Shown here: piece by piece, positions 35,197-44,431 of the stretch
How the letters are laid out: every line of letters begins with the position of its first letter
How positions within the stretch are numbered: position 1 is the stretch's first letter
Translations under genes and position numbers: made by a program
The notes under the pieces: model-generated
The model's database searches: none
What the model was told of the DNA's origin: nothing
Seen by the model: only the letters and a program-made list of their open reading frames with translations
DNA from: Winogradskyella algicola
GTDB taxonomy: Bacteria > Bacteroidota > Bacteroidia > Flavobacteriales > Flavobacteriaceae
NCBI RefSeq assembly: GCF_005869935.1
Contig: NZ_SZQF01000005.1
Location: 210,059-274,058, forward strand
Length of the DNA: 64,000 nt
Direction: 5' to 3'

Positions 35197-37725
35197 ATGA
35201 AAATATATTTACCCCTATTCCTAATCTTACTGTTTAATTTCTCATTATCTTTTGCTCAAAAGGATATAAAAATTGAGGGTAAAGTTGTCGAAGAAGGCAC
35301 TAATATTCCGCTCGAATATGCTACAATAACCATAAAAAACACGTCAGGCGACAAAGTTATTACAGGTGGTATTACAGATACTGATGGAAACTTTAAGCTA
35401 AACATAGAGCCTGGCACCTACAACATTTACGTTGAGTATATTTCATACAAACCAAAAGAATATTTAAACAAAAAACTAGATAAGTCCATAAATCTAGGTA
35501 CAGTTAGCTTGGCTCTAGACATAGCCTCTTTGGACGAAGTTACCGTAGTTGCCGAAAAAACAACAGTAGAAGTAAAACTAGACAAAAAGGTCTACAACAT
35601 AGGACAAGATTTAACCACAGCTGGTGGTACAGTGAGTGATGCTTTAAATAACGTACCTTCTGTTTCTGTTGATATAGAAGGTGGGATAAGCCTTAGAGGT
35701 AACGAAAATGTTAGAATTTTAATTAACGGAAGACCCTCTGCATTAGCAGGTTTTGGTGATACTAATGTGTTAAGTCAATTACCCGCAGAAGCTATTGAAC
35801 GTGTTGAGGTTATCACCTCGCCTTCTGCTAGATATGATGCAGAAGGTACAGCCGGTATTTTGAATATTATATTAAGACAAAAAGAAACACTTGGCTTTAA
35901 TGGATCATTCAACTTCACCATCGGTAATCCTGATAATATAGGACTTAATTCTTCTATTAATTACAGAACCGAGAAATTCAACATATTTACCAATCTGAGT
36001 TGGCGCTATTTTGATGCACCAAGAACCAGTTTTACAGATGTTACTTATTTTGATCGTTTGGTAGATGGTGAAACTATAGAACCAGAATTTAGACGAATCA
36101 TTGAAGACCAAGATGTAGAACGTCTTAACAGAAATTACAACGCCAACATAGGCATGGAATACTTTATAGATGAATCATCATCCATAACTGGTGGTTTGTT
36201 TTATAGATTAGGAAGCGATGCAGATCTGTCATTAAATAGCAGTGAGCGATTTAACGACGGAACTGTTGTTGAAGAGACCTTGAGACGCGAAAAAGAAACT
36301 GAACAAGACAACAGCTATCAGATAACACTGAACTATGTAAAGCGTTTTGGAGAAGATAGCGACCATAGACTTACAGCAGATTTTCAATATGAAAATGACT
36401 CTGAAGATGGGTTTACCAACCTTAACGAGGATTATATCACAACCGACCAAACTGATCCAGAACCTTTTCAACAAGAACAAGAATTTACTGAAGAGGTTCA
36501 AAAAGAGTATCTTTTACAAGCCGATTATGTATTGCCAATAGGTGAAGATTCTAGATTTGAAGCTGGCTACAGAGGTAATTTCGAAAATGAAATTACAGAT
36601 TATAGGCTAGAACAAGAAAATATACTCACAGGTAACTTAGTGGTAAATGATACCATTACTAATATTTTTGATTATGACGAAAATGTAAATGCTGTTTATA
36701 CACAATATGGCTCTAAATTCGGTAAATTCTCATTTCTTTTAGGACTCCGATTAGAGCATACGCAACTAAAAGGAAAAATTGATTCTAGGTTAACTGATGA
36801 TGAATTGGTAGAAGCCTTTGGTTTTCCTATACAAACAGATTTTGACAACAATTATCTAGGTCTTTTTCCTACTGTAAACATTATTTACAATTTAGGAGAT
36901 GATGACAGAGACTCTGAAGAAAGTATCACTTTTGGATATAACCGAAGAATTAACAGACCAAGAGGTTGGTTTATAAACCCTTTCCCTACCCGTTCTAGCA
37001 GAACTAATGTTTTTCAAGGAAATCCTAATTTACAGCCTGCATTTGCAAGTGCTTTTGATATTGGTTATTTAAAAAGATGGGATGATTTTACACTAACAAC
37101 GTCTGTATATTACCAATACGAAACTGATTCTTTTGAGCGTGTCCAAGAAAACACAGGTCAGCAAACCACAGATGGTATAGATATTATTAGAACCATACCA
37201 ATTAACTTATCAAATAACGCAAGAACTGGTGCCGAGCTAGGTATATTGTACAATCCTGCTAAATGGCTACGACTAAACTCTAGTTTCAATTTTTTTCAGT
37301 TTGAAACAGAAGGTGAATTTAACGGTGTAGATTACAGTGCCAAAAACACAAGTTGGTTTGCAAGATTTAGCTCAAAGGTGATTCTACCATGGAAAATTGA
37401 CTGGCAAACCAATGCAAACTACAGAGGTGCATTGCAAGATGCACAGTCAGATACCCAAGGCATCTTATCCATAGATTTAGCTCTCAGTAAAGAACTTTTT
37501 AACAACAGTCTTACCCTATCATTAAACGTGAGAGATTTACTCAATTCCAGACGACGTAAATCTGTGACCACAACAGATTTCTTTAACCGTTTTAGAGATT
37601 CGCAATGGAGACAAAGACAAATAAATTTTTCTGTTATCTACAGGTTTAACCAACAACTTAACAAGCGCGATCGTTCTGGAAGAGGTAACGGAAACAATGG
37701 TGATGATTTTGATTTTGAAGGATAA
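35197..37725 (+). CDS. TonB-dependent-type outer-membrane receptor
   Basis: An 842-residue outer-membrane protein. It has a signal peptide (1-21, FSLSFAQ), a carboxypeptidase-regulatory-like beta-sandwich (about 24-100, VVEEGTNIPLEYATITI), a plug domain (about 115-225, SVDIEGGISLRGNENVRILI) and a long barrel ending in QINFSVIYRFNQQL. This is the TonB-dependent/OMP_b-brl_3 group. No SusD partner is adjacent, so it is not a standard polysaccharide-utilisation pair. The substrate is unknown. GTG at 35194 precedes the preferred ATG at 35197. Confidence 0.85.
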   Translation: MKIYLPLFLILLFNFSLSFAQKDIKIEGKVVEEGTNIPLEYATITIKNTSGDKVITGGITDTDGNFKLNIEPGTYNIYVEYISYKPKEYLNKKLDKSINLGTVSLALDIASLDEVTVVAEKTTVEVKLDKKVYNIGQDLTTAGGTVSDALNNVPSVSVDIEGGISLRGNENVRILINGRPSALAGFGDTNVLSQLPAEAIERVEVITSPSARYDAEGTAGILNIILRQKETLGFNGSFNFTIGNPDNIGLNSSINYRTEKFNIFTNLSWRYFDAPRTSFTDVTYFDRLVDGETIEPEFRRIIEDQDVERLNRNYNANIGMEYFIDESSSITGGLFYRLGSDADLSLNSSERFNDGTVVEETLRREKETEQDNSYQITLNYVKRFGEDSDHRLTADFQYENDSEDGFTNLNEDYITTDQTDPEPFQQEQEFTEEVQKEYLLQADYVLPIGEDSRFEAGYRGNFENEITDYRLEQENILTGNLVVNDTITNIFDYDENVNAVYTQYGSKFGKFSFLLGLRLEHTQLKGKIDSRLTDDELVEAFGFPIQTDFDNNYLGLFPTVNIIYNLGDDDRDSEESITFGYNRRINRPRGWFINPFPTRSSRTNVFQGNPNLQPAFASAFDIGYLKRWDDFTLTTSVYYQYETDSFERVQENTGQQTTDGIDIIRTIPINLSNNARTGAELGILYNPAKWLRLNSSFNFFQFETEGEFNGVDYSAKNTSWFARFSSKVILPWKIDWQTNANYRGALQDAQSDTQGILSIDLALSKELFNNSLTLSLNVRDLLNSRRRKSVTTTDFFNRFRDSQWRQRQINFSVIYRFNQQLNKRDRSGRGNGNNGDDFDFEG

Positions 37726-37748
37726 AAAACCTATAGCATTTTAGCAAT

Positions 37749-37785
37749 AAAAATGACCTTTCTCATATAGAAAAGGTCATTTTTT
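37749..37785 (+). terminator. Rho-independent terminator
   Basis: AAAAATGACCTTT pairs with its complement around a 10-base loop and ends in TTTTTT, after the outer-membrane receptor gene and 16 bases before the next ATG. Confidence 0.85.
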
Positions 37786-37800
37786 AGTTAAATTGCTTAC

Positions 37801-39690
37801 ATGAATACCATAGCAGAGCGTATATATGATTATTTAAAGGGTTTTCCTCCATTCAATTTATTAACAAGAGATCAACTTTTATCAATTTCAAAATCAGTTG
37901 ATGTTATTTATTTAGAAAACAATCAGTTTCTTTTTGAGATTGGTCAGCCTGTTGTTAATCATTTTTATGTTGTGCGAAATGGTGCAATAGGCCTATTTAG
38001 AGCAAATAATAATCTTGTAGACAAATGCGATGAAGGCGACATTTTTGGTCTTCGTGCTCTACTCCGCAGAGGCGAATACAAACTCAACGCAAAAGCTATA
38101 GAAGAAAGTATTGTTTACAGTATCTCTCTTGAAAATTTAGAAACCTACATAACCGCCAATGCCGATGCAAGTCAGTTTTTAATGGCGAGTTTTGCTTCAA
38201 ATGTTAGGGTTAAAAACACAGAAGACGACGACTTTATTGAAACCCTTCAGCATTCGTCAGAATATACGTATTTACAGACAGCAGACTATTCTAAAAATCC
38301 TATTACCTGTTGCATTGACACTAAAATAAATGAAGCTGCAAGCATTATGACTGAAAAGCATGTAGGTTCTATTGTAATTACAAAAGAAAATAAGCCTATT
38401 GGGATTATTACAGACAAAGATTTAAGAACACAAATTGCGACAGGCAAACATTCTATAGAAGATTCTGTTTCTAGAATAATGTCTTCTCCTGTTATAACCT
38501 ATCCTGAAACTATTACTGTTGCGGAAGCTCAAATCGCCATGTTAAAACATAAGATTACACACTTATGCATTACTAAAGATGGTACAAACGATTCAGATTT
38601 AACAGGAATCCTTTCTGAACATGACATCATTGTTCTCAGGGAGAATAATGCTTCTGCGTTAATTAAAGAAATTAAAAGAAGCCGTTCTGCAGAACAGCTT
38701 AAAGATATAAGACAACGTACAGAAAAATTATTAACACGTTATTTAGAACAAGATATTCCGATAGATTTTATTTCAAGATTAGTATCTGCTATAAACGATA
38801 CTATAACACAAAGAATAATTGCTTTTTCTATCACCAAAATGGATAAAAAACCACCAGCACAATTTGCATGGTTAGCCATTGGAAGCCAAGGTCGGCAAGA
38901 ACAATTATTAATGACAGATCAAGATAACGCATTAGTTTTTGAAAACGTTAAAACCGAAGAATATGAAAATACAAAATCATACTTTTTAAAACTATCAGAT
39001 TACATAAATAAAGATTTAGAAATAGTAGGTTTTGAATTGTGTCCAGCAAAAATGATGGCCAATAACCCAAAGTGGTGTAAATCGGTTTCAGAATGGTCTC
39101 AACAATTCAATAGTTGGATTACTACCCCTGACCAAGACAATCTTATGCTTTGCACTATTTTCTTTGATTATGAACATGTTTATGGAGACGTAGAACTTGT
39201 GAGTAAATTATCTGAAAGTATCTTTGAGAGTATTGATAATCACGACATTTTTTTAACCTATTTAGGTAGAAATGCACTACAGAATCCACCACCCTTGAGC
39301 TTTTTCAGACAGTTCCTAGTAGAAGATGACGGAGAACATAAAGACCAATTTGATATTAAGGCACGTGCTATGATGCCTCTAGTGGACGCAGCAAGATTAT
39401 TAATGCTTTCTCACAACATAAAAGCTGTAAATAACACAATAGAACGCTATGAAAAACTCGTAGAACTAGAACCTCAAAATAAAGACACCTATTTATTTTG
39501 TATAGAAGCTTATAAAAATCTTTTAACCTTTAGAACAGAACAAGGTCTAAGACATAATGACTCAGGTAGATTCATAGATTTAGAATCCTTAGACAAAGGT
39601 AATCGTCTACAACTAAAGCGTACTTTTAAAGCAGTAAAGGATGTACAAGAACTTATAAAAATGCGCTTTAAACTATCTCAACTACTCTAA
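37801..39690 (+). CDS. cNMP-binding/CBS/DUF294 nucleotidyltransferase-like protein
   Basis: A 629-residue cytosolic signalling protein with four parts: a cyclic-nucleotide-binding domain (about 10-125), a CBS pair (about 165-285, HVGSIVITKENKPIGIITDKDL), a DUF294 nucleotidyltransferase domain with GSQGRQEQLLMTDQDNAL (near 360), and the DUF294 C-terminal domain (about 480-620). The GS and D-x-D residues of nucleotidyltransferases are intact. In many bacteria this architecture travels with a DnaQ-type exonuclease and carboxylate symporters, as it does here on a larger scale. Its product is not known. Confidence 0.88.
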   Translation: MNTIAERIYDYLKGFPPFNLLTRDQLLSISKSVDVIYLENNQFLFEIGQPVVNHFYVVRNGAIGLFRANNNLVDKCDEGDIFGLRALLRRGEYKLNAKAIEESIVYSISLENLETYITANADASQFLMASFASNVRVKNTEDDDFIETLQHSSEYTYLQTADYSKNPITCCIDTKINEAASIMTEKHVGSIVITKENKPIGIITDKDLRTQIATGKHSIEDSVSRIMSSPVITYPETITVAEAQIAMLKHKITHLCITKDGTNDSDLTGILSEHDIIVLRENNASALIKEIKRSRSAEQLKDIRQRTEKLLTRYLEQDIPIDFISRLVSAINDTITQRIIAFSITKMDKKPPAQFAWLAIGSQGRQEQLLMTDQDNALVFENVKTEEYENTKSYFLKLSDYINKDLEIVGFELCPAKMMANNPKWCKSVSEWSQQFNSWITTPDQDNLMLCTIFFDYEHVYGDVELVSKLSESIFESIDNHDIFLTYLGRNALQNPPPLSFFRQFLVEDDGEHKDQFDIKARAMMPLVDAARLLMLSHNIKAVNNTIERYEKLVELEPQNKDTYLFCIEAYKNLLTFRTEQGLRHNDSGRFIDLESLDKGNRLQLKRTFKAVKDVQELIKMRFKLSQLL

Positions 39691-39691
39691 A

Positions 39692-40354
39692 ATGAATTGG
39701 TTTAAACGCAAATCGTATCCAGAATTTTGGGAGAACTACAAAAATTCCTTTTCAAAAGCCCAAGAGCAAAATATTGAACACATACGATTTGTAGTTTTTG
39801 ATACTGAAACTACTGGACTCGATACTAAAAAGGATAGAATATTGTCTATTGGATGCATAGCCATTGAAGGCCTAAAGGTAAAAGTTTCAGACCAATTAGA
39901 ATTATATGTCAAACAAGAGACATTTAATGCTGACACTGTAAAAATACATGGTCTTTTAAAAGAAGGAAAACTTATTAAAGTTGAAGAATCTGAAGCTATG
40001 TTACTTTTCTTGGAATATATTAAAAATGCCGTTTTAGTGGCGCACCATGCTGCATTTGATATTGCTATGATCAATACAGTTCTTACAAGATTAGGATTAC
40101 CAAAACTAAAAAATCGGGTTTTGGACACAGGGCAAATCTTTCAAAAAACAAAACTAGATACTAGCAAAACTCATTTTGGCCTAGATGAATTATCTAATCG
40201 ATTTAATATACCGCTTCACGATAGACACACAGCATCTGGTGATGCCTACATAACTGCATTACTATTTTTAAAATTAGTTTTTAAGTTAAAATCAAACTCT
40301 AAAATTAGCTTGAGTGATTTGGAAAGGATTCCTAGACGTATTGGTCTTTTGTAA
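39692..40354 (+). CDS. DnaQ-like 3'-5' exonuclease (DEDDh)
   Basis: A 220-residue exonuclease of the DnaQ/PolC epsilon-like type. The DEDDh residues appear in VVFDTETTGLD (near 33-43), HHAAFDIAMIN (near 112) and HDRHTASGDAYI (His and Asp near 180). It begins one base after the DUF294 gene's stop, so both are translated from one mRNA. The main replicative proofreading subunit is usually elsewhere; this copy likely serves the linked signalling system, by inference. Confidence 0.9.
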   Translation: MNWFKRKSYPEFWENYKNSFSKAQEQNIEHIRFVVFDTETTGLDTKKDRILSIGCIAIEGLKVKVSDQLELYVKQETFNADTVKIHGLLKEGKLIKVEESEAMLLFLEYIKNAVLVAHHAAFDIAMINTVLTRLGLPKLKNRVLDTGQIFQKTKLDTSKTHFGLDELSNRFNIPLHDRHTASGDAYITALLFLKLVFKLKSNSKISLSDLERIPRRIGLL

Positions 40355-40367
40355 CCAATATTAAAAA

Positions 40368-40393
40368 AAACACATTCAAAATTGAATGTGTTT
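40368..40393. terminator. Bidirectional terminator
   Basis: AAACACATTC and GAATGTGTTT pair around a 6-base loop, with a strong T-run in the minus direction and a weaker one in the plus direction, between convergent genes. Confidence 0.8.
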
Positions 40394-40418
40394 ATATTTC
40401 TTGGTTGATTAAGTACCA

Positions 40419-43340
40419 TTAGTTTATAATTACTTTTTCTGTTCTTATCGCACCTGAAACATTAAGTTTTACGATGTATACACCAGATTGTAACGCTTCA
40501 ACATTTATTGAGTTTACTATACTTCCGTTTTCTAATACACGTGTTAGCACCAATCTACCCTGAACATCGTAAAGATTCAATTGTGCTGAACCATTCAACT
40601 TACCATTAACATTCAATACATCCGGATTACTACTTGTAAAAATTTCTAACCCACTAATATTATTTGAATCATTAGACAATGTAGAAGGTGAAAAATGCAA
40701 GAAAAATCTACCAGTACCTTGTAAATCTTCAATTGCTGTAAAGTTATAGCTATTAGTATTTAATAGAGTAAAAGTGTTTTCTAAATTATCTTCTAGATAA
40801 ACATTAATGTCCTCTGACAAATCACTTTCATGAATATTAACATTTATATTATCACCATTTGAAGCATTAATTCCTAAAGGCACCACAACACTTTCCACAT
40901 CATCAAAAGACAAACATTGAATAGCCATATCCACACCAATATTATCAGCAACTAAATGAGAATATAATGAGAAATTAGCATCACTAGCATCTAGAGATCC
41001 TGCATCATAACCTATATCCAAACCAGATGAACAATTCTCTGAAAAGTAGAAATCTGTATCGTAATTATTAGCTGCATTTTCAATTCTTAAACTCAGGTGA
41101 GAGATTGAACTACTGTTTCTACCCAAAATAAAATCATCATTGCCAATTGTAGTTCTCATTGAAGGTGTAAATAATAAGTTATCCGAACCTCCAGTACCAT
41201 TTGAGAACACAAAAAAACCTTGTCCTGGTGCAATGTTTTTACCTACATTCTGAATATTATTTATTATTGTCCATATCCCAGAACCATCGGTACCAGCATT
41301 ATAACCATAAACAGCATTGTAATTTGAATCTAAAACATCATTACCTAATGACCCGTTTTCGTTAATAAATGCCTGAGCATCTATATAACTTGTATACGGA
41401 TTACCTACTAAATTCCATGGGCTAGCAGAACCAGAGGAAATTGTAGTAGTAACATCACCTACACTAACGGCTCCTGTAAAAACAACAGAACTACCATCTA
41501 TTGTTGCGCTGCGATAACCTTTACCTGCTTCAAGAGGTGTAGTTTCGTTAACAACAATATCATAATTTTCATAATTACCAGATACGTTGTTAAAAGGCGC
41601 AAATGCTCTTAAATTATTAGATGCTGCTATATTTTTATTCCAATCGGCAAAATCACTGAAAGCTTCCATAGTACCGTCAGTTACTGGAGACGATACTAAA
41701 TCATTTCCACCACCAGAAGAAGAACCGATTTGATTAACATACCTCTCATATCTAGTCCTACCAGTCACAGTGCTTGTAGACGAAGGAAGTAAACTAGAAT
41801 ACCCATCTGAATCTGATTCTAAAACAATACTTTTCGCAGTTAAACTAACACCAGAGTCAACGATTAAATTACCATCAGGATTAACAACTACTGTATTAAA
41901 AGTAGTATTAGCTGTTATGTTAGCATCACCTGCAACGACAATTAAATCATCTGAGGCTGTTGCTACACCATTAGGATTATTACCATCTTGCCAACCATTA
42001 TCGTATACATAATCTGGTCCTTTATGAATAGTGAAAGTATCCTCAACAACACCTGTATCTCTTAGGTATTTCATTGTTAGATTATTTCCATTAACTTCTA
42101 AAATACCTGATCCATAATTTCTTACTGAATAGTACATTGCATTATGATCTAAATCTCCACTAGCACGGCGAGAAGCTGTGGCATTTACAGAATAAACAGT
42201 TCCTATACCTGCGTTATCACCGATCAAAGATTTACTGTATGCACCGTCACCATTAGGTTTACCATCACCATCACCGTTTGGGCCAATAGTATTTATTCTA
42301 GCATCAAAAGAAGCTGACTCTCCATAATGACCATTAATGAAATAAGATCTTTCATAAGATTCACTATGTCCTGCAATAACTAAATCTATACCATTTGCCT
42401 CTAACATTGGTATAATGTTCTCACGCATTTCAATAAGTTCTATTTCAGCAGGAACACCATTTCTGTCAAAACCTTCGGAAGGATGCCAACCCTTTGAATA
42501 CGGAGGATGATGCCAAACACCAATAACCCATTGTTGGGTTGTATTTTGGATATCATTTAATGCCCAATTATACATAGCACCACCAATAGATCTGTCTTCA
42601 CCAAATGAGTTTAAAACTATAAAGTGAATATTACCGTAATCGAATGAATAATAAGATTCTGTTCCCGATGCTAAACCACCTGATTCGCCAGCAGTTGGAA
42701 AGGTAAAAATATTATAATAAGCGCCTTCAGGATTAGTAGAACCAACATATTGTCCATCAATGTTACCAATTGTAGACCATAAAATGGAGTTCTGTAACTT
42801 TTCATAAAAAAAGCTGAATAGATGGTTCTGATATTGAACATCTGTACCATGAGAATCAGCATTATCGCCTGTTAAAATAATTCCATCTGTTACATTATTT
42901 CCAACGTATGAATGGTATGCATCTCTAACAGCACCTGTGTTTGTAGGATTAAAGTAAGTTTTTCCTATACCACCAAGTATCCAAAAAGTATAAGAATCTA
43001 CAGTACCAACCGTAGGATGCGTTTTAAAATATATATCATTACTATTAGATAGAATACTACCACCTGTACCCAACCTATAGTAATACACAGTTCCTGCAGT
43101 GAGACCATTAATATCAACCTCATGATCTGTTTTTAATGTAGCATCACTATAAGTAGAGTAAGACGCAAAGGTTGCATCAGTACTATACTCTACAATCGAT
43201 GTATCATTTATATCAGTTCGCCATTTAATGGTAACACTTGTTTCGGTTCCTTTTTGAAGATATGGCAATCTATCTAATGTTTGTCCAAATGAAGACAAAC
43301 CAATAAATAGTAACAGTAAAAGCGTGTAATTTCTTCTCAT
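40419..43340 (-). CDS. T9SS-secreted metallophosphoesterase-like protein
   Basis: A 973-residue exported protein. It has a signal peptide (MRRNYTLLLLLFIGLSSFGQ), a purple-acid-phosphatase N-terminal fibronectin-like domain (about 21-110), a calcineurin-like domain (about 120-430), a long beta-rich region, and a C-terminal T9SS sorting domain (NLYDVQGRLVLTR, SGVYIVKL, EKVIIN). Metal motifs are partly lost: GDxG reads GGIG, GNHD reads GNID, GHxH reads GHSE, while GDNAD and VWHH remain. Catalysis may be lost or changed. The start overlaps the TPR gene's stop by 4 bases. Confidence 0.8.
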   Translation of the reverse strand: MRRNYTLLLLLFIGLSSFGQTLDRLPYLQKGTETSVTIKWRTDINDTSIVEYSTDATFASYSTYSDATLKTDHEVDINGLTAGTVYYYRLGTGGSILSNSNDIYFKTHPTVGTVDSYTFWILGGIGKTYFNPTNTGAVRDAYHSYVGNNVTDGIILTGDNADSHGTDVQYQNHLFSFFYEKLQNSILWSTIGNIDGQYVGSTNPEGAYYNIFTFPTAGESGGLASGTESYYSFDYGNIHFIVLNSFGEDRSIGGAMYNWALNDIQNTTQQWVIGVWHHPPYSKGWHPSEGFDRNGVPAEIELIEMRENIIPMLEANGIDLVIAGHSESYERSYFINGHYGESASFDARINTIGPNGDGDGKPNGDGAYSKSLIGDNAGIGTVYSVNATASRRASGDLDHNAMYYSVRNYGSGILEVNGNNLTMKYLRDTGVVEDTFTIHKGPDYVYDNGWQDGNNPNGVATASDDLIVVAGDANITANTTFNTVVVNPDGNLIVDSGVSLTAKSIVLESDSDGYSSLLPSSTSTVTGRTRYERYVNQIGSSSGGGNDLVSSPVTDGTMEAFSDFADWNKNIAASNNLRAFAPFNNVSGNYENYDIVVNETTPLEAGKGYRSATIDGSSVVFTGAVSVGDVTTTISSGSASPWNLVGNPYTSYIDAQAFINENGSLGNDVLDSNYNAVYGYNAGTDGSGIWTIINNIQNVGKNIAPGQGFFVFSNGTGGSDNLLFTPSMRTTIGNDDFILGRNSSSISHLSLRIENAANNYDTDFYFSENCSSGLDIGYDAGSLDASDANFSLYSHLVADNIGVDMAIQCLSFDDVESVVVPLGINASNGDNINVNIHESDLSEDINVYLEDNLENTFTLLNTNSYNFTAIEDLQGTGRFFLHFSPSTLSNDSNNISGLEIFTSSNPDVLNVNGKLNGSAQLNLYDVQGRLVLTRVLENGSIVNSINVEALQSGVYIVKLNVSGAIRTEKVIIN

Positions 43341-44176
43341 ATTTTTTCTATTTTCTCAAGCTCGTTTCTTTTTGATTGTAATTCTGAATAAAACTCCTTC
43401 ATAAATTTTGTATTTCTTAATCTATATGGAAGTTTTCTATAGCTCTCTTCAGCCCTAGCTATACAAAATCTTGCTTCTTTAAATTTTTCCTGTTCAATCT
43501 GAATATTAGCAAGTTTTAAATATGCGCGTTCTTTTCTGTTACTTATTTCAATAACTTTAGTTTGAAACTTTGCAGCAGAATCAAAATCTTGCATATCAAT
43601 ATAATTTGAAATAAGTTTATTGTAGAGAACAATTATATCACCCAAATCCTCTATTCCTTGAATTAATATTTTTTGTGAGCGTTGCTGACCATACTCAGTA
43701 TCTGTTGCAAACCAAGCTTTTGAAGCATAGAGGTAATATTCAGGAAGAACGACATCGGATTTCTGTACTACTTCATTGTATAATTGTGCAGATTTCTCAT
43801 ACTTTTTCTTTTTAAAGTACATATCTGCAAGTAATTTTAGTGCATGTATATTATCACTATCATCTTTTAATATTTTTTTAATAATTCTTCTACAGTTACT
43901 GTATTTGTGAAGATAATAATAACTTTTGGCCAATAAGTGATTCTGTTCAAAACTATCTAAACCCAGTTTCTTTGAGTATTTAAAATCGCTTAGACTATTG
44001 GTAAAATTGTTATGCTGGTAGTAAAGCTCACCTCTTTTAAAATATAGATAAGCACTGTCTGGATATTTTTTTATCTCTTCAGAGACTTTTACAATCCTCT
44101 TATGCAAATCGCCATGTGCATAAAGACTTGTACCAGAGAGTACAAACAATACTATAAAAAGTAATTTAAATCGCAA
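43337..44176 (-). CDS. Exported TPR-repeat protein
   Basis: A 279-residue protein with a signal peptide (LLFIVLFVLSGTSLYAHG) and six or so tetratricopeptide repeats, for example SAYLYFKRGELYYQHNNFTN and ALKLLADMYFKKKKYEKSAQ. TPR proteins act as protein-binding scaffolds. The ATGA overlap with the T9SS metallophosphoesterase-like gene implies co-translation, so it probably helps with that protein's export or function in the periplasm; this is inference. Confidence 0.8.
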   Translation of the reverse strand: MRFKLLFIVLFVLSGTSLYAHGDLHKRIVKVSEEIKKYPDSAYLYFKRGELYYQHNNFTNSLSDFKYSKKLGLDSFEQNHLLAKSYYYLHKYSNCRRIIKKILKDDSDNIHALKLLADMYFKKKKYEKSAQLYNEVVQKSDVVLPEYYLYASKAWFATDTEYGQQRSQKILIQGIEDLGDIIVLYNKLISNYIDMQDFDSAAKFQTKVIEISNRKERAYLKLANIQIEQEKFKEARFCIARAEESYRKLPYRLRNTKFMKEFYSELQSKRNELEKIEKI

Positions 44177-44345
44177 AGTTTATAATTGTTTGGGGTAATT
44201 AATAGCTTATCAAAAGAAATTAAAATTTAAACAGTAATTGAAAAATTTAGACAAACTGTAATATTACTTGTTTAAATACAGCGCATTAAAAAAACAAACG
44301 TCTAAATGTAAATTAAATCGCTAACCTTCAAAATGTTAAAACAAA

Positions 44346-44373
44346 AAAACACATCCAAAATTGGATGTGTTTT
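44346..44373 (-). terminator. Terminator after aceA
   Basis: AAAACACATCCAA and its complement form a 13-bp stem with a 2-base loop; on the minus strand a TTTTTTT run follows. It ends the aceB-aceA transcript. Confidence 0.8.
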
Positions 44374-44431
44374 CTCCTAACTAAATTAATAAACAACAAA
44401 TTATTGTCAAATTAACTATATGATCATATCA

